A stretch of 64,000 nucleotides of DNA from Halichoerus grypus (taxonomy: Eukaryota > Chordata > Mammalia > Carnivora > Phocidae), in assembly GCF_964656455.1 (NCBI RefSeq), contig NC_135712.1, forward strand, positions 70,623,239 to 70,687,238, written 5' to 3'. Below the pieces are notes generated by a model. The model was given only the letters and a program-made list of their open reading frames with translations. It made no database searches and was not told where the DNA came from. This document shows, one piece after another, positions 1 through 10,576 of this stretch (its first letter is position 1; each line of letters begins with the position of its first letter). The position numbers were made by a program, and so were the translations under genes.

Positions 1-210
1 CGAAGCAGAGTGGAAAACACCACAGGTGGAGATCACACTGGGGAGGCTTCCCAGAAGAGGGGTGCCCAAGCCTTGGGGATGGGGAGGGTTGGGGTAGGTA
101 GAGGAGAGATCATTGCAAGTAAGGGAGGTCTTACTTGTACGACCCTACTGTAGAGGGAGTACAGAGTGGGGAACATTTGTTCTGTGTTTAGGGAAATTGT
201 GAGCAGATCG

Positions 211-227
211 GACTGGATGAAACCCAC
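211..227 (+). repeat. Left target-site duplication of the RPL7A retrocopy
   Basis: GACTGGATGAAACCCAC lies just before the copied 5' UTR and recurs exactly right after the poly(A) at 1094-1110. The length and exact match show insertion by target-primed reverse transcription, probably not very ancient. Confidence 0.95.
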
Positions 228-1093
228 TCTCTCCCAAGATGCAAAAAGGAAAGAAGGCGAAGAGGAAGAAGGTGGCCCCAGCCCCTGCTGTTGTAAAGAA
301 GCGGGAGGCCAAGAAGATGGTCAGTCCCTTGTCTGAGAAAAGGCCCAAGAATCTTGGCATCAGACAGGAAGGACATCCAGCCCAAAAGGGACCTCATTTG
401 ACAAATGGCCCCGCTACATCTGGCTGCAGCAGCAAAGGGCTATTCTCTATAAACGTCTAGAAGTGCCTCCCGGGATTAACCAGTTCACCCAGGACTTGGT
501 GAACAGCTACTCAACCGCCTAAGCTGGCCCACAGATACAGACCAGAGACAGAGCAAGAGAAGAAGCCGAGATTGTTGGCCTGGGCTGAGAAGAAAGTTGT
601 CGGCAAAGCGGATGTCCCCACTAAGAGGCCGCCTGTCTTTCGAGCTGGGGTTAATACTGTCACCACCTTGGTGGAAGACAAGAAGACGCAGCTGGTAGAG
701 ATTGCACATGACGTGCATCCCACTGAGCTGGTTGTCTTCCTGCCCACCCTGTGTCATAAGATGGGGGCTGCCTATTGCATTATCAAGGGGAAGGCCAGGC
801 TGGGGCGTCTGGTCCACAGGAAGACCTGCACCACTGTCGCCTTCACACAGGTTAACTCGGAAGACAGGGGAGCTCTGGTTAAGCTGGTGGAAGCCATCAG
901 AACCAATTACAATGGCAGATATGATGAGATCCACCATCACTGGGGAGACAACGTCCTGGGTCCAAAGTCGGTGGCTCGCATTGGCAAGTTGGAAAAGACA
1001 AAGGCTAAAGAATTGGCCACCAAACTGGGCTGAGTGTACATGTTGAATTTTCTGGACATAAAATTAATAAAAGTTCTCTTTCAAAAAAAAAAA
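228..1093 (+). pseudogene. RPL7A: Processed pseudogene of ribosomal protein L7a (60S)
   Basis: This is an intronless copy of the mRNA for the large-subunit ribosomal protein eL8 (RPL7A). It starts with a short pyrimidine-rich 5' UTR remnant, then an ATG at 239 ([20 protein letters not shown]). The recognisable C-terminal part runs from about 572 to a TGA at 1031 (ending KELATKLG). A 3' UTR with AATAAA at 1066-1071 and about 11 A residues follows. Identical 17-bp direct repeats flank it (211-227 and 1094-1110), the mark of L1-mediated retroposition. The coding frame is broken. Compared with the family, I infer a gain of about 4 bases near 368-375 and losses of about 5 bases near 400 and again near 500. 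The N-terminal and C-terminal parts are back in the same frame, but stops lie between them (for example TAG at 458). I see no sign that it makes a protein. Confidence 0.95.
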
Positions 1094-1110
1094 GACTGGA
1101 TGAAACCCAC
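1094..1110 (+). repeat. Right target-site duplication of the RPL7A retrocopy
   Basis: Exact second copy of the 17-bp repeat at 211-227, directly following the A-tail. Confidence 0.95.
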
Positions 1111-1162
1111 TTGCAGACACATGTTGAACTATGGAAGGTAACAATGAAGAGAGGCGGTAGGC

Positions 1163-1281
1163 ACTGCTGGAGTTTTCTCTCCCTCTCCCTCTGCCCCCTG
1201 AGCTCCCCCCCACCCTGCTCACCTGCACACACACACCTCTCTCTAAAATAAATAAATAAAAATCTTTTTAAAAAAAGAAAA
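1163..1281 (+). repeat. Carnivore SINE, 3' part only (duplicated segment)
   Basis: Contains the CT-rich region and AAATAAATAAA tail of a SINE but no tRNA-like head. This segment plus the next 31 bases closely matches 2400-2553, so it looks like a local duplication of the SINE at 2286 rather than a separate insertion. Confidence 0.8.
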
Positions 1282-1312
1282 GAAATATTTCTGAGTTAGA
1301 GTCAGCAGAAAT

Positions 1313-2285
1313 GGGTGACCAGTTGGATGTGAGTGGTGGTCTTCAGGGGCTGGACTGCCTGGATGCAGATGCATGAGGCATCTGGACTTTCTCCTCCAGT
1401 TGAGAAGTGCCCAGCTCCTTGCTTTCACCTCAGGTCTCCTCGGAAATGCTGGTGTCCTGCTTGACACTAAACTTGGCTTTGTTATACCGTTGAGCAGGAG
1501 ATGGGTACAGACTCCACAACACATGGAACAGGCTCAAAGAAAAAGCACATAGTCCCCCAAACTCACAGCATCCCAAGGAGGGATGTGCTTGGCTAGGGCA
1601 GGGCTGGATGCACGATCGGTTGCGGTCCAGAGGAAGTACCTGATGCCCTCTGCCTCAAGCAGCCTGCATGGGAGGGGGTCCGATCCTGAGCTATGCAGTC
1701 AGGGTACAGTCTTGCTGGCATGAAAAAGCGCTGTTTTCAGGGGCAGAGCAGCATTGATTTGACCTGGAAGTCTTAGGTCCTTTCAGCTTGCTCAAGACGA
1801 GAGGGAGAACTGCTGGTGCTATTTGCCAACAAACTGGCTTGTCTCCACATAGCCATCAAAACCCTTGGTTTTCTAAGGATTTTTTTGAGGGGTAGCAGCT
1901 GCCTTCCTCAAAATAAATTCTGTGAAGATCCTTAATGTATAAAACATTTACAAGTGGAATCGCTTGGGATAAGGAGGGGATGGAGTGCCTGGAGGCCCAC
2001 CAAGCTGTCCTTAGGGACCTCTGAGGACCCCCGCAAACCTGTTGAATCTGATTTTAAGGTAAGAAAGGCAACAGCAAGCCATGAAAGGGCTTTAAGCAGG
2101 GGATGAGACCATCCAATATACATTTTAGAAAGATGCCCATGGCTGCTGGGTGGACTCAACATCGGAGACAGCCCTGTTTAAGGTGGCTACTGAAAAGGTC
2201 CAGACGTGAGTGGATGAATCTAGACCCAGGGCAGTCGCAGAAAGGATAAAGAGTAGGTTTGGATTCAAGAAACATTTCCAAGTTC
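1313..2285. other. Unique sequence, no gene seen
   Basis: Both strands hold only short open frames with no recognisable protein, and I recognise no repeat. Confidence 0.5.
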
Positions 2286-2518
2286 GGGTACCTGGGTGGC
2301 TCGGTCCATTAAGCGTCCGACTCTTGATTTCAGCTCAGCGTGTGATCTCAGGGTCGTGAGATCGAGCCCCATGTCAGGCTTCACACTCAGTGGGAAGTCT
2401 GCTGGAGTTTTCTCTCCCTCTCCCTCTGCCCCCTGAGCTCCCCCCCCCTCCATGCTGCTCACCTGCACACACTCCCTCTCTCTAAAATAAATAAATAAAA
2501 ATCTTTTTTAAAAAAGAA
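2286..2518 (+). repeat. Carnivore SINE, full length
   Basis: Head GGTACCTGGGTGGCTC, B-box-like GATCGAGCCCC, CT-rich stretch and AAATAAATAAA tail. The TSD is diverged: GAAACATTTCCAAGTT before it and AAATATTTCTGAGTT after it. Confidence 0.9.
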
Positions 2519-2965
2519 AATAAATATTTCTGAGTTAGAGTCAGCAGAAATGGCCATTAACAGTGATAGCCGAACAAGGGGAGAAACCGGCTGGGACAAA
2601 GGATAAGAATTCAGTTTAGGCTACATGGTGTTGCAGCCACTCTGGGAGGAGTTGACTGACCAGCAGACAGTGAAAAATATAAGTCTGGATCTTCTTGGGA
2701 AGATCTTGAGAGAGAATGTTGGCGCTAGAGATTATAATCCAGGAGTTATCAGCATATAGGTAGACACAAAGGTGGGTACACACAGGTGAATAGAAAATGC
2801 ATACCGCGAGAAGAAAAAGGCCTGGAAGTGAGCCTTTGTTCTCTTTCATTTGATTTTTATTTAGTTTTATCATTAACATCATCATTATTACCACTATGAA
2901 TGAATATTTTAGGGAGCAAAGAATTTGCTTGGTGTTTGGAGCAGGAAGGACTTGCTCTTGTTTTT

Positions 2966-3169
2966 TTGTTTGTTTTTTAAAGATTTTATTTATTTATTTA
3001 TTTGAGAGAAAGAGAGAGAGAGAGCAAGTGCGTAAGTGGGGTGAGGGTCAGAGGGAGAAACAGGCTCCCCGCTGAGCAGGACACCTGACGCGGGACTCGA
3101 TCCTGAGACGCTGGGATCATGACCTGAGCTGAAGGCAGACACTTAGCCGACACAGCCACCCAGGCGTCC
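2966..3169 (-). repeat. Carnivore SINE
   Basis: Reads as the reverse complement: A-tail side AAAGATTTTATTTATT at the left, head CACCCAGGCGTCCC at the right. TSD CTCTTGTTTT on both sides. Confidence 0.92.
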
Positions 3170-3861
3170 CTCTTGTTTTCTTAGGATGGACGTTCCAAGT
3201 ATAATAATGCCACACAGAATCACAAATCAACAGGCTACAAGAGATGCTAGCCAACCCTCCAGGACACTTCAACCCTCTAGCTCTGATGGGAAAGAACAGA
3301 ACCGAAGATCCCTTCTCTGACTCTCCTAGTGTGGTTGCCTGCATTTCTCACTCGGGATGTGGCAGACACTGTAAATGTTTTGCCTTCTCCACTAGATTAA
3401 AGCTCCTTGAGAATAGGAGATATGCGATAATGCACATAAAGCTGTTAGCATAGTGCCTGGCACCCCTCTGATGGTGGCTATTATTAATTCCATTATTCTT
3501 TTGACCTCTTGGCAAGAACTAGCAGACAATGTTATACATATCAGGTACAAAAAAAAATTCATCCATGAACCTATGATCAAGAAGTTCATGGCACTCTGAA
3601 AGTCCATCACAAAGCAATTTCTGTGTCTTTTTCTTTTTTCTAACGTGCGGGACACATAAAAGGGGATTATTAATAAAGATGACCTGAGTGGATGACTCTT
3701 CCAAAGGTGGACTCTCTCCTGATTGGAAAAATGCATGTCCTACCCATTCCCTAAGTCTGCTCCAACTTGACCCTTGGATGTAACCTTGGAGAAGAGTTTC
3801 TGGGTCAGCAGAGCTCATAGGCAATGGTTGGCCACCCCTCAACATCTCTAAGACAAGAAGA
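3170..3861. other. Mostly unique sequence
   Basis: No gene is seen. A stretch near 3385-3480 (CTCCTTGAGAATAGGAG ... TAGTGCCTGGCAC) resembles an L2/MIR-type relic, weakly. Confidence 0.4.
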
Positions 3862-4225
3862 CCTAAATATGAGACCTGAGACCATAAAAATCCTAGAAGG
3901 GAGCACAGGCAGTAACTTCTCTGACATCGGCCTTAGCAACATTTTTCTAGGTAGGTCCCATGATGCAAGGGAAACAAAAGTAAAATGAACTTTTGGGACT
4001 TCATCAAGATAAAAAGCTTCTGCACAGCAAAGGAAACAATCAATAAAACTAAAAGACAACCTAATGAATTGGAGAAGATATTTGCAAATGACATTTCTGA
4101 TAAAAGGTTAGTATCCAAAATATATAAAGAACTTATACAACTCAACACCAAAAAAACAAATAATCCAATTAAAAACGGGCAGAAGACATGAACAGATATT
4201 TCTTCAAAGAAGACATACAGATATG

Positions 4226-4408
4226 GGGGGCTCCTGTGGGGCTCCGTCCAACTCTTGGTTTTGACTCAGGTCATGATCTCAGAGTCATGAGATAGAGCCC
4301 TGTGTCACGCTCCATGCTCAGCACGGAGTCTGCTAGAGATTTTCCCTCTCCCTCTGTCCTGCCCCTGCTTGTGCTCTCTAAATAAATAAATAAAATCTTA
4401 AAAAAAAG
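4226..4408 (+). repeat. Carnivore SINE nested in L1
   Basis: Diverged head (GGGGGGCTCCTGTGGGGCTC) and an AAATAAATAAATAAAATCTT tail. The flanks AAGACATACAGATATGG and AAGATGTACAAATGG form an imperfect TSD. Confidence 0.88.
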
Positions 4409-4837
4409 AAGATGTACAAATGGTCAAGAGAAACATGAAAAGATGTTCATCATTACTTATCATCAGGGAAATGCAAATCAAAACTACAGTGAGATATCAC
4501 CTTACACCTGGCGTAATGGCTGAAATAAAAAACATAAGAAACAAGTGTTGGTGAGGATGTGGAGAAAAAGGAATTCTCATGCACTGTTGGTGGGAATGCA
4601 AACTGGTGTAGCCACTGTGGAAAACAGGATGGAGATTCCTCAAAAAGCTAAAAACATAGGACTACCCTATGATCCAGCAATCATACTACAAAGAATACAA
4701 AAACACTAATTCAAAGGGATACATGCATCTCAATGTTTATAGCAGCATTATTAACCAAGATATGGAAGCAGCCCAAGTGTCCATCGATTGATGAATGGAT
4801 AAAGATGTGACTATAAATACATACATATATATGTACA

Positions 4838-4866
4838 TATGTGTATGTGTGTGTGTGTGTGTGCAC
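4838..4866 (+). repeat. (TG)n microsatellite
   Basis: TG-alternating tract within the L1 3' UTR; the right end is interrupted with CA and CG steps. Confidence 0.85.
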
Positions 4867-5065
4867 GTGCGCGTGATGGAATGTTAGCCATAAAAAAGAA
4901 TGAAATCTTGCTATTTGCAACCACATGGATTGAGCTAGAGAGTATAATGCTCAGCAAGTCAGTCAGGGAAAGACAAATACCAAATGATTTCATTCATATA
5001 TGGAATTTAAGAAACAAAACAAGTGGGCAAAGGGAAAGAGAGAGAGGCAAACCAGAAAACAGACC

Positions 5066-5282
5066 CTTTTTTTTTTTTTTTAAGATTTTATTTATTTATT
5101 TGACAGAGACATAGTGAGAGAGGTAACACAAGCAGGGGGAGTGAGAGAGGGAGAAGCAGGCTTCCCCCCGCCCCCAGCAGGGAGCTGAGCAGGAAGCCGA
5201 GCAGGGAGCCCCATCCCAGGACCCTGGGATCATGACTTGAGCCGAAGGCAGATGCTTAACGACTGAGCCCCCCAGGCGCCCC
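5066..5282 (-). repeat. Carnivore SINE nested in L1
   Basis: T-rich start, then ATTTATTTATTTGACAGAG, ending CCCCAGGCGCCCC. Exact TSD CCAGAAAACAGAC on each side, inside the L1 3' UTR. Confidence 0.95.
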
Positions 5283-5469
5283 CCAGAAAACAGACTCTTC
5301 ACTGTAGAGAACAAACTGATGGTTACCAGAAGGGAGGGGGGTGTGCGGATGGGTCAAATAGGCGATGGGGATTAAGGAGTGCACTTGTTGTGATGAACAC
5401 CGGTGATTAAAATAAAACTTAAAAAAAAAAACCCACAAAACTCTAAAGCAAGAAAGCCTGGGGAGCCTC

Positions 5470-5960
5470 GGTTAGGACTGCTGGGAGACCCTGCAAGTCA
5501 CCGGCCTCCTGGCTCACCCGCAGGTAGGCGGGGGGCACTGCGCCCCGCCGGCCGCCCCCTCCCATCCCCCTGCCACCGCCCGCGCGCAGCAGTTCCCTGT
5601 AAGATGCCTGCTCTCTGCTGAGTGCTGAGTCGCTGAGCGGCTCGCTCTCCATGTGACTTCAGTTTCCGTCCGTTCCTTCCGCAAGTGCTAAAATAATCTG
5701 ATGCCCCAGGGAGAGGAGGCAGCCCAGCCCCGCGTTCGGCTGCTCTCGAGGAGGCCGGAGCCCCGGGAGAGGATGCGCCCCGCGGAGCCGCCTGGGCCTG
5801 CGGGAGCCGTGAGTATTTCCTGCGGGGCGGCCCTGCCGGGGTGGGCGCGCTCGGGCGCCGCTGGGTGTAGGAGGTCGGTGTCCGTGGCCCACGGCCCGGG
5901 ACTGACGGGGAAGTTGTGGCTTGCTGCCTCCAAACGCCACCGCTTTGGTGCTCAGTTTGG
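5470..5960 (+). promoter_or_regulatory. NRROS: CpG-rich block, likely NRROS promoter and first exon
   Basis: GC- and CpG-rich sequence (for example CCCGCGCGCAGCAG near 5578) stands out from the AT-rich surroundings and contains a strong + strand splice donor at 5809. It lies 20 kb before the coding exon 2, similar to the spacing I remember for the human gene, which also has one non-coding first exon. Sites that fit a myeloid gene are visible: an ETS/IRF-like run on the minus strand of 5662-5682 (GGAAGGAAC ... GGAAAC) and a MARE-like TGCTGAGTCGCTGAGC at 5623-5638. Factor binding is inference. I see no clear TATA box. Confidence 0.65.
5700..5808 (+). other. NRROS: NRROS exon 1 (5' UTR), 3' boundary defined; start unknown
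   Basis: The right edge is set by GAGCC|GTGAGTAT, a near-consensus donor at 5809. The transcription start cannot be fixed from sequence, so the left edge is a placeholder. ATGs at 5701 and 5773 share one frame and would open a short upstream ORF. Assignment to NRROS rests on strand, position and the CpG context, not on a transcript. Confidence 0.6.
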
Positions 5961-6029
5961 GGGCCACAGCTCTGGGTAAGTGGAAAAACCTCCCTCTGGG
6001 AGCACTTAGAGCTGAAAAAGGTGGTGTGG

Positions 6030-6215
6030 TGTAGTGAAAACAGTGGAGGCTTCTGATTCCTCTTTTGAGGCTTTGAGTCCTGGCTCTCTGGGGAGAATTT
6101 CTGAGCCTCAGTTTCTTCATCTGTGAAATGGGCACGATAATGCTCCCTCCCTGGGCTGGGTGACTGGAGGTAATGAGGCTATTCTGTGAACACTCAGCGT
6201 GCTGAGTGCTTGGAT
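6030..6215 (+). repeat. MIR (ancient SINE)
   Basis: Shows the MIR core pattern: ...CCTCAGTTTCTTCATCTGTGAAATGGG..., a gap, then ...GTGCTGAGTGCTTGG. Confidence 0.7.
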
Positions 6216-7759
6216 CTCCCTTCCTCCCCCACAACGTGGTTTGAGAATCACCATTTCATAGATGAAGGCACCGAGACTCATTAACAGCAACACATATTTA
6301 TGGCCGTCTTAACGTGTGTAGGTGTGTTCAAGGTGTTGGGGATAGAACTTGAACAAGACAGGCAAAGCCCCTTCCCCAAAGTGTTTGTCCTTGGGAAATT
6401 CTGTAGGGTTCTGTTACTTTGACTCTCAGCTAGTAAGTATCAGAGAGAAACTAAACCTCAGGCCTCTGACCCACCCCTTGTCCAGTGCTCTTCCCAGCCC
6501 TGGTGGCCTCTCCATGTGGGGCAGGTTATAGAGGGTTCGGCTGTATCCCCATGCACTCAGGAGCTGACATAAGTAAGGAGCCACTGACCGGGCTCTTCTG
6601 TATGGCCCTCAGAACGGGCTGCTAGCTCACTTTGCTCCAGAGAGAAGGTGGCCACGTGTCCAAAAGTGTCTGGGACTATAGGAGGCTGAGCAGGATCCTA
6701 AGAATGGAGCCCCTGATAGGACTGGTTCTAAGTGGTGCACTTCCAGGGGAACGGAGGGGACCCCACTGGAGGTTTCTTCGCTGATGGGTGCAGCCTATAG
6801 GAGTCTGGATGGTAGAAACATTCACTCCATGGAGCCGGCCTTGCGAGACCATGTGTGCCCCCTTCTCCTACCTTCTCCTACTGGCTGCACTGCTCAGACT
6901 GCTTCTGTGGATGCTGATGGTTTGCTGGTCTCATAGCCCTGAGACTTCTTTTCCTCACACACCCATAGGTGTGTACATGTATGTCTGAGAGTTCCTAGAG
7001 GTGATTTAGGGAATCCTGGGCAAAAAAAAAAATAGAACAAAACAAAACCTTGATTCTTGCCTTTAGGTTAAAAAAACAAAACAAAACAAAACAGCCAGTT
7101 TCACAAAGAAGGTGCTTTTATCTAGTAGGTCCCCTCATAGGAACTTCATGAAAACCCATATAAACCTGATCCCACATAGTGCTTACACCTGTCATCCAAG
7201 AGCAGGAACCTCCCAGAGAGCAGGGCCTGGTGGCTTTGGCCTGGGGCCTGTGTTAGGAATGCATTGACCTCTCTCTGTCCCTGACTTCTTTCTTCATCAT
7301 AGAAGAGTGAGGCCAGTACCAATTATAATCTTCTTTCTGGCTGCAGCGTGCATCCACACCACAAAGTGTAAACTAGACTCTTGGATGGACGACTAGATGT
7401 GCCTCCCACTATCTTCAGACCCGCGTTATAACCACATAAGTTAGAGGACAGTGGGCTTTCAACCATGACTGAAAAACATTATCTTTCTCAGGACATGCTG
7501 TATGCTCAATGATGCTTAGGACGTGTCTGCATATTAGTGACAAATATTTTTGCCCTTGATAGAACTTCTTTATTATACTCATTTCCCACCCCTCAAACTA
7601 TTCTTCTCAACATCATTGAACAAATGTTATGTGTTCATTGTGTGGGGGCTTCTGGGCTAAGTTAGGTGATGATCTCTGAATGCTCACAGAGGTGAGGAGA
7701 GGGATAAAGGACACTGGTACTTGGATCTTATCAAGCTTCACAAGCAACTGTAAACATGA
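6216..7759. other. Intron sequence, no gene seen
   Basis: Near 6310-6380 the order GTGTTGGGGATAGAACTTGAACAAGACAGGCAAAG (broken here as GTGTTGGGGATAG and AACAAGACAGGCAAAG) recalls an L2-type relic. The rest is unrecognised, with A-rich tracts near 7021-7090. Confidence 0.4.
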
Positions 7760-8240
7760 GTTCAGGGGTCTTTTAATTGCAAATGACAAAAACCCAACTC
7801 AGCCTGGCCTCAGAGAAAAAAAAAAAGATTTATTATTTTAAATAACCAAAAAGTCTATGTGGAATAGCTTCAGGCATGGCTGGATCCAGGTGCTCAAACA
7901 TTGCCAGCTTTGTTTTTTTCTGTTATTAGGCAGGTCCTAAAGCTGGTGGCAAAGATACTCCCATTGCTCCATGAATTCAAAGAACTGCAGCTTCAAGCTT
8001 AGTTTCCACCAGTTTGGCGTGAGCAGGAACAGAAAGCCTCTTTCCCAATAGTTCTAACAACAATCCTTCTGTTGAGTCTCATGGGCTTGTTGTCAGTGAT
8101 GTACCCATTATAAGCCAATCACTGTGGTTAGGGAAATAGAGGGCTCTGATGGACCCAGCCTGGTGCTTAGGCCCCTCCTTGGAACCAGGGATTGAGGTCA
8201 AACCCAAATAAACATGGACTTCTTAAGAAAGGAAGGCGGT
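7760..8240. repeat. Ancient interspersed repeat, family not identified
   Basis: Phrases such as ATTGCAAATGACAAAAACCC, GGCATGGCTGGATCCAGGTG, TTTCCCAATAGTTC and CCAATCACTGTGG occur in an order I recognise from a common old mammalian repeat, but I cannot name it with confidence. Confidence 0.4.
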
Positions 8241-8247
8241 TGGTTGC

Positions 8248-8340
8248 CTGACAATGTAAATGTACTTAACACTACTGAGCTTTACACTTAAAAATGGTTA
8301 AGATGGTAAATTTTATGTGTATTTTACAATTAAAAAAAAA
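8248..8340 (+). repeat. L1 3' terminal fragment
   Basis: ACTACTGAGCTTTACACTTA then AAAATGGTTAAGATGGTAAA and a TTTTATGTGTATTTTAC ending before poly(A), the typical tail of an L1M element. Confidence 0.75.
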
Positions 8341-8345
8341 AAACA

Positions 8346-8536
8346 AGGGCACCAGAGTGGGGCAGTCGGTTAATCGTCCGACTCTTGGTTTTGGCTTGGG
8401 TCATGATCTCAGGGTGGTGAGATGGAGCTCTGCACCCTGCACAGAGCCTGCTTGGGACTCTCTTTCCCTCTCCCTCTGCAACCCCCCTTGCTCGGTTGCA
8501 CACACTCTCTCTCTCAAATAATTTTTTTAAAAAATC
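8346..8536 (+). repeat. Carnivore SINE
   Basis: Diverged head (GGGCACCAGAGTGGGGCAGTC) and a CTCTCTCTCAAATAATTTTT end. It appears inserted in the poly(A) of the L1 fragment just before it. Confidence 0.85.
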
Positions 8537-8540
8537 AAAC

Positions 8541-9864
8541 AAAGAAATAAAGAAAGAAAAAGGAAGGTGTGGTTTCCTCAAAGGGGAATTGAGGAGTTGT
8601 TACCAGAAGGAGAAATGATTGTGGGTAGGAAAAACCAACGGATTTCCAGAGTAAATGGAGTCAGGTGCTGAGACCAAACCACATGTGTCTTCTCACTTTA
8701 ATGCATGAGTGATTTCAGACTTAACAAAGGGAATAAAGGAGGAAGTAGAGCGCTGTCGTGTTCTCAGCAGCAAGGTGGGCGTGAGGAGCAGGGCTAGTAC
8801 CTGTGATGGGCTGAATGTGACCACGAAGCCCTGTGAGGACACAGGGACACCCCATGTCCAGCCCCAACCCAGAACATCGCTGTGGTCAGGTGCTAGCTAT
8901 GTTCCCAAGAGCCTCTCTGCTGTGCCTCCTGGAAAGAAAAGAACCGGGAGGGGATTTCTCCACAGAAGTTAGCACTTGGGCTCTGTCTTTTTACCTTGAC
9001 TCTTGTCAAGCAGGACCAAAATGTCTGAGGCAGCCCAGCACCCACAGTGCCAGCAGGGGCTCCTCTTGGGGTACACATCATGTTCTCCAATAACCTCATG
9101 TCATTCCTTTTTAGATGTCAGGCTGGATACTGGTTCCTCCTGGTCCTCCCTGTTACTCCTCGTCTGGTCCAGCCATTGTCCCTTGGGTCTCTCCTGCCTT
9201 TCCTGTGTTTCCTTGGGGGCCCGACCAGATGCCAAGGCTGGGTTCTCCCACTCAGGTCATTCCACGCTTGGCCCTGGGGCACCTCCTTCAGCTTCAGACA
9301 CGTTAATGGTCTCCCTATCGCTGCCCAGACTGACACCCTGAGACCTCCTCATGGGACTCCTCTCATGGCCTTTCTCTTGTTCTAGGTTCTCGAGCCCTTT
9401 CTCCAATCCCTAAACTGAAGTTTCCATTATATTTAGTAATACTGGCTTATTTCCTTCTAAATGCCCAGATTTTTTCTAGGCTTTCTAGCTCCTTTTGCAG
9501 AACTGTAAAGGCCCTCATCTTTGTCACAGGTACACTCCATGGCATTCACAGGTTACCTCATCCCAACAAAAGCCCCGTGGCCCCTTGAACACTCAGGGGT
9601 ACTATTCAGAACATTCGAACACTGCATGGTACAGGCACTGTCCAGTCGGAATGGACATTGTCATTAGAAGCAGGGTTCTGGGGCCCCTGAGGGGGCAGGT
9701 GTTACCTCCTTGGTTGTTGGATCATTGTGGGGTCCTGGCAGTTCCAAGAGAGGGGCCCGGCTCATGGGGTGTCTATTTACCAACAAGTACAAACCTGTGC
9801 CCCAGCTGAACATTCACTCAACATGTATTCCTCCCGGGCAGGTGCATATCCAGCACCTCCTACC
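8541..9864. other. Intron sequence, no gene seen
   Basis: Moderately GC-rich, and overlapping open frames reach about 110 codons near 9003-9385. None resembles a known protein, and three frames of one strand are open at once, which suggests base composition rather than coding. Confidence 0.45.
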
Positions 9865-9960
9865 TGGGCCTGAACTCAGCTCTGGTTTTGGCTTTGCCGA
9901 ACAATTACCTTTGCCCTTTCTGAGCCTTGAATTTCCTATCTGTAAAATGGAGATAATGAA
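9865..9960 (+). repeat. MIR, left part, interrupted by L1
   Basis: CTGAGCCTTGAATTTCCTATCTGTAAAATGGAGATAAT is the MIR core (given here in one phrase per motif: CCTATCTGTAAAATGG). The other half resumes after the L1 at 10467. Confidence 0.6.
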
Positions 9961-9961
9961 T

Positions 9962-10463
9962 TTGAACCTCGATGTTTGCGCACCAATGTTCACAGCAGCA
10001 TTACCCACAATAGCCAAAAGGTGGAAACAACCCAAGTGTTCACTGATGGGTGAATGGACAAACAAAATGTGATCTATACGTACAATGGAATGTTATTCAG
10101 CCATAAACAGGAATGAAGTTCTGATACCTGCTATCACATGGAAGGACCTTGGAAACATTATGCTAAATGAAATAAGCCAGGCACAGAAGGACCCATATAT
10201 GGCACGATTCCACTTACAGGAGGTACCTAGAATAAGGGAATGTTTAGAGAAAGAAAGAACAGTGGCTACCAGGAACTGAGGGGAGGGGGGACGGAGAGTT
10301 ACTGTTTAGTGGGCAGAGTTTCGGTTTGGGTAGCTGCAAAAGTTCTGGAGAAGGATAATGGTGAGATTGCATGGCAATATGAATGTGTTTAATTCTACTG
10401 AGTTGTACACTCAAAATGGGTTAAAATGGTAGATTCTATGTGTATTTTACCCCAGTAAAGACG
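9962..10463 (+). repeat. L1 3' end fragment inserted in a MIR
   Basis: Carries the L1 signature GCAGCATTACCCACAATAGC, ATGGAATGTTATTCAGCC and AATGAAATAAGCCAGGCACA, ending ATTCTATGTGTATTTTACC. Confidence 0.85.
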
Positions 10464-10466
10464 GGA

Positions 10467-10576
10467 GGTAATAATGCCTAGTCTGTAGAAATGTTGCAGA
10501 GTGCTAAGTGAGATCAAAGGTCTCTAAGAAACCTTTGCAACCTCAAGTGCTATTATTGCCATTATTATCCAATAGC
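10467..10576 (+). repeat. MIR, right part
   Basis: AATAATGCCTAGTC ... GAAACCTTTGCAACCTCAAG ... TATTATTGCCATTATTATC is the usual MIR 3' portion, in the same orientation as the left half at 9865-9960. Confidence 0.55.

Larger units (their letters stand above)
3862..5440 (+). repeat. L1 LINE 3' end (5'-truncated), with two nested SINEs
   Basis: The left part matches the end of L1 ORF2 (AACTTTTGGGACTTCATCAA, then the region usually written ...ATCAGGGAAATGCAAATCAA). The 3' UTR follows and ends in AATAAAACTT plus A residues at about 5413-5431. Many stops break the frame, so it is dead. SINEs at 4226 and 5066 interrupt it, so it is older than both. A TG-rich microsatellite lies at 4838-4866. Confidence 0.9.

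Noticed and set aside
239..1033. RPL7A copy as a working gene
   Set aside because: Several indels, internal stops, no introns, a poly(A) tail and target repeats all show a processed pseudogene.
5701..5979. 92-codon frame as a separate protein
   Set aside because: It runs past the strong GTGAGT donor at 5809 into intron, so it is better read as the start of an upstream ORF in a 5' UTR exon.
9003..9385. Overlapping open frames of about 110 codons
   Set aside because: Three frames of the same strand are open together and none looks like a protein, so base composition is the likely cause.
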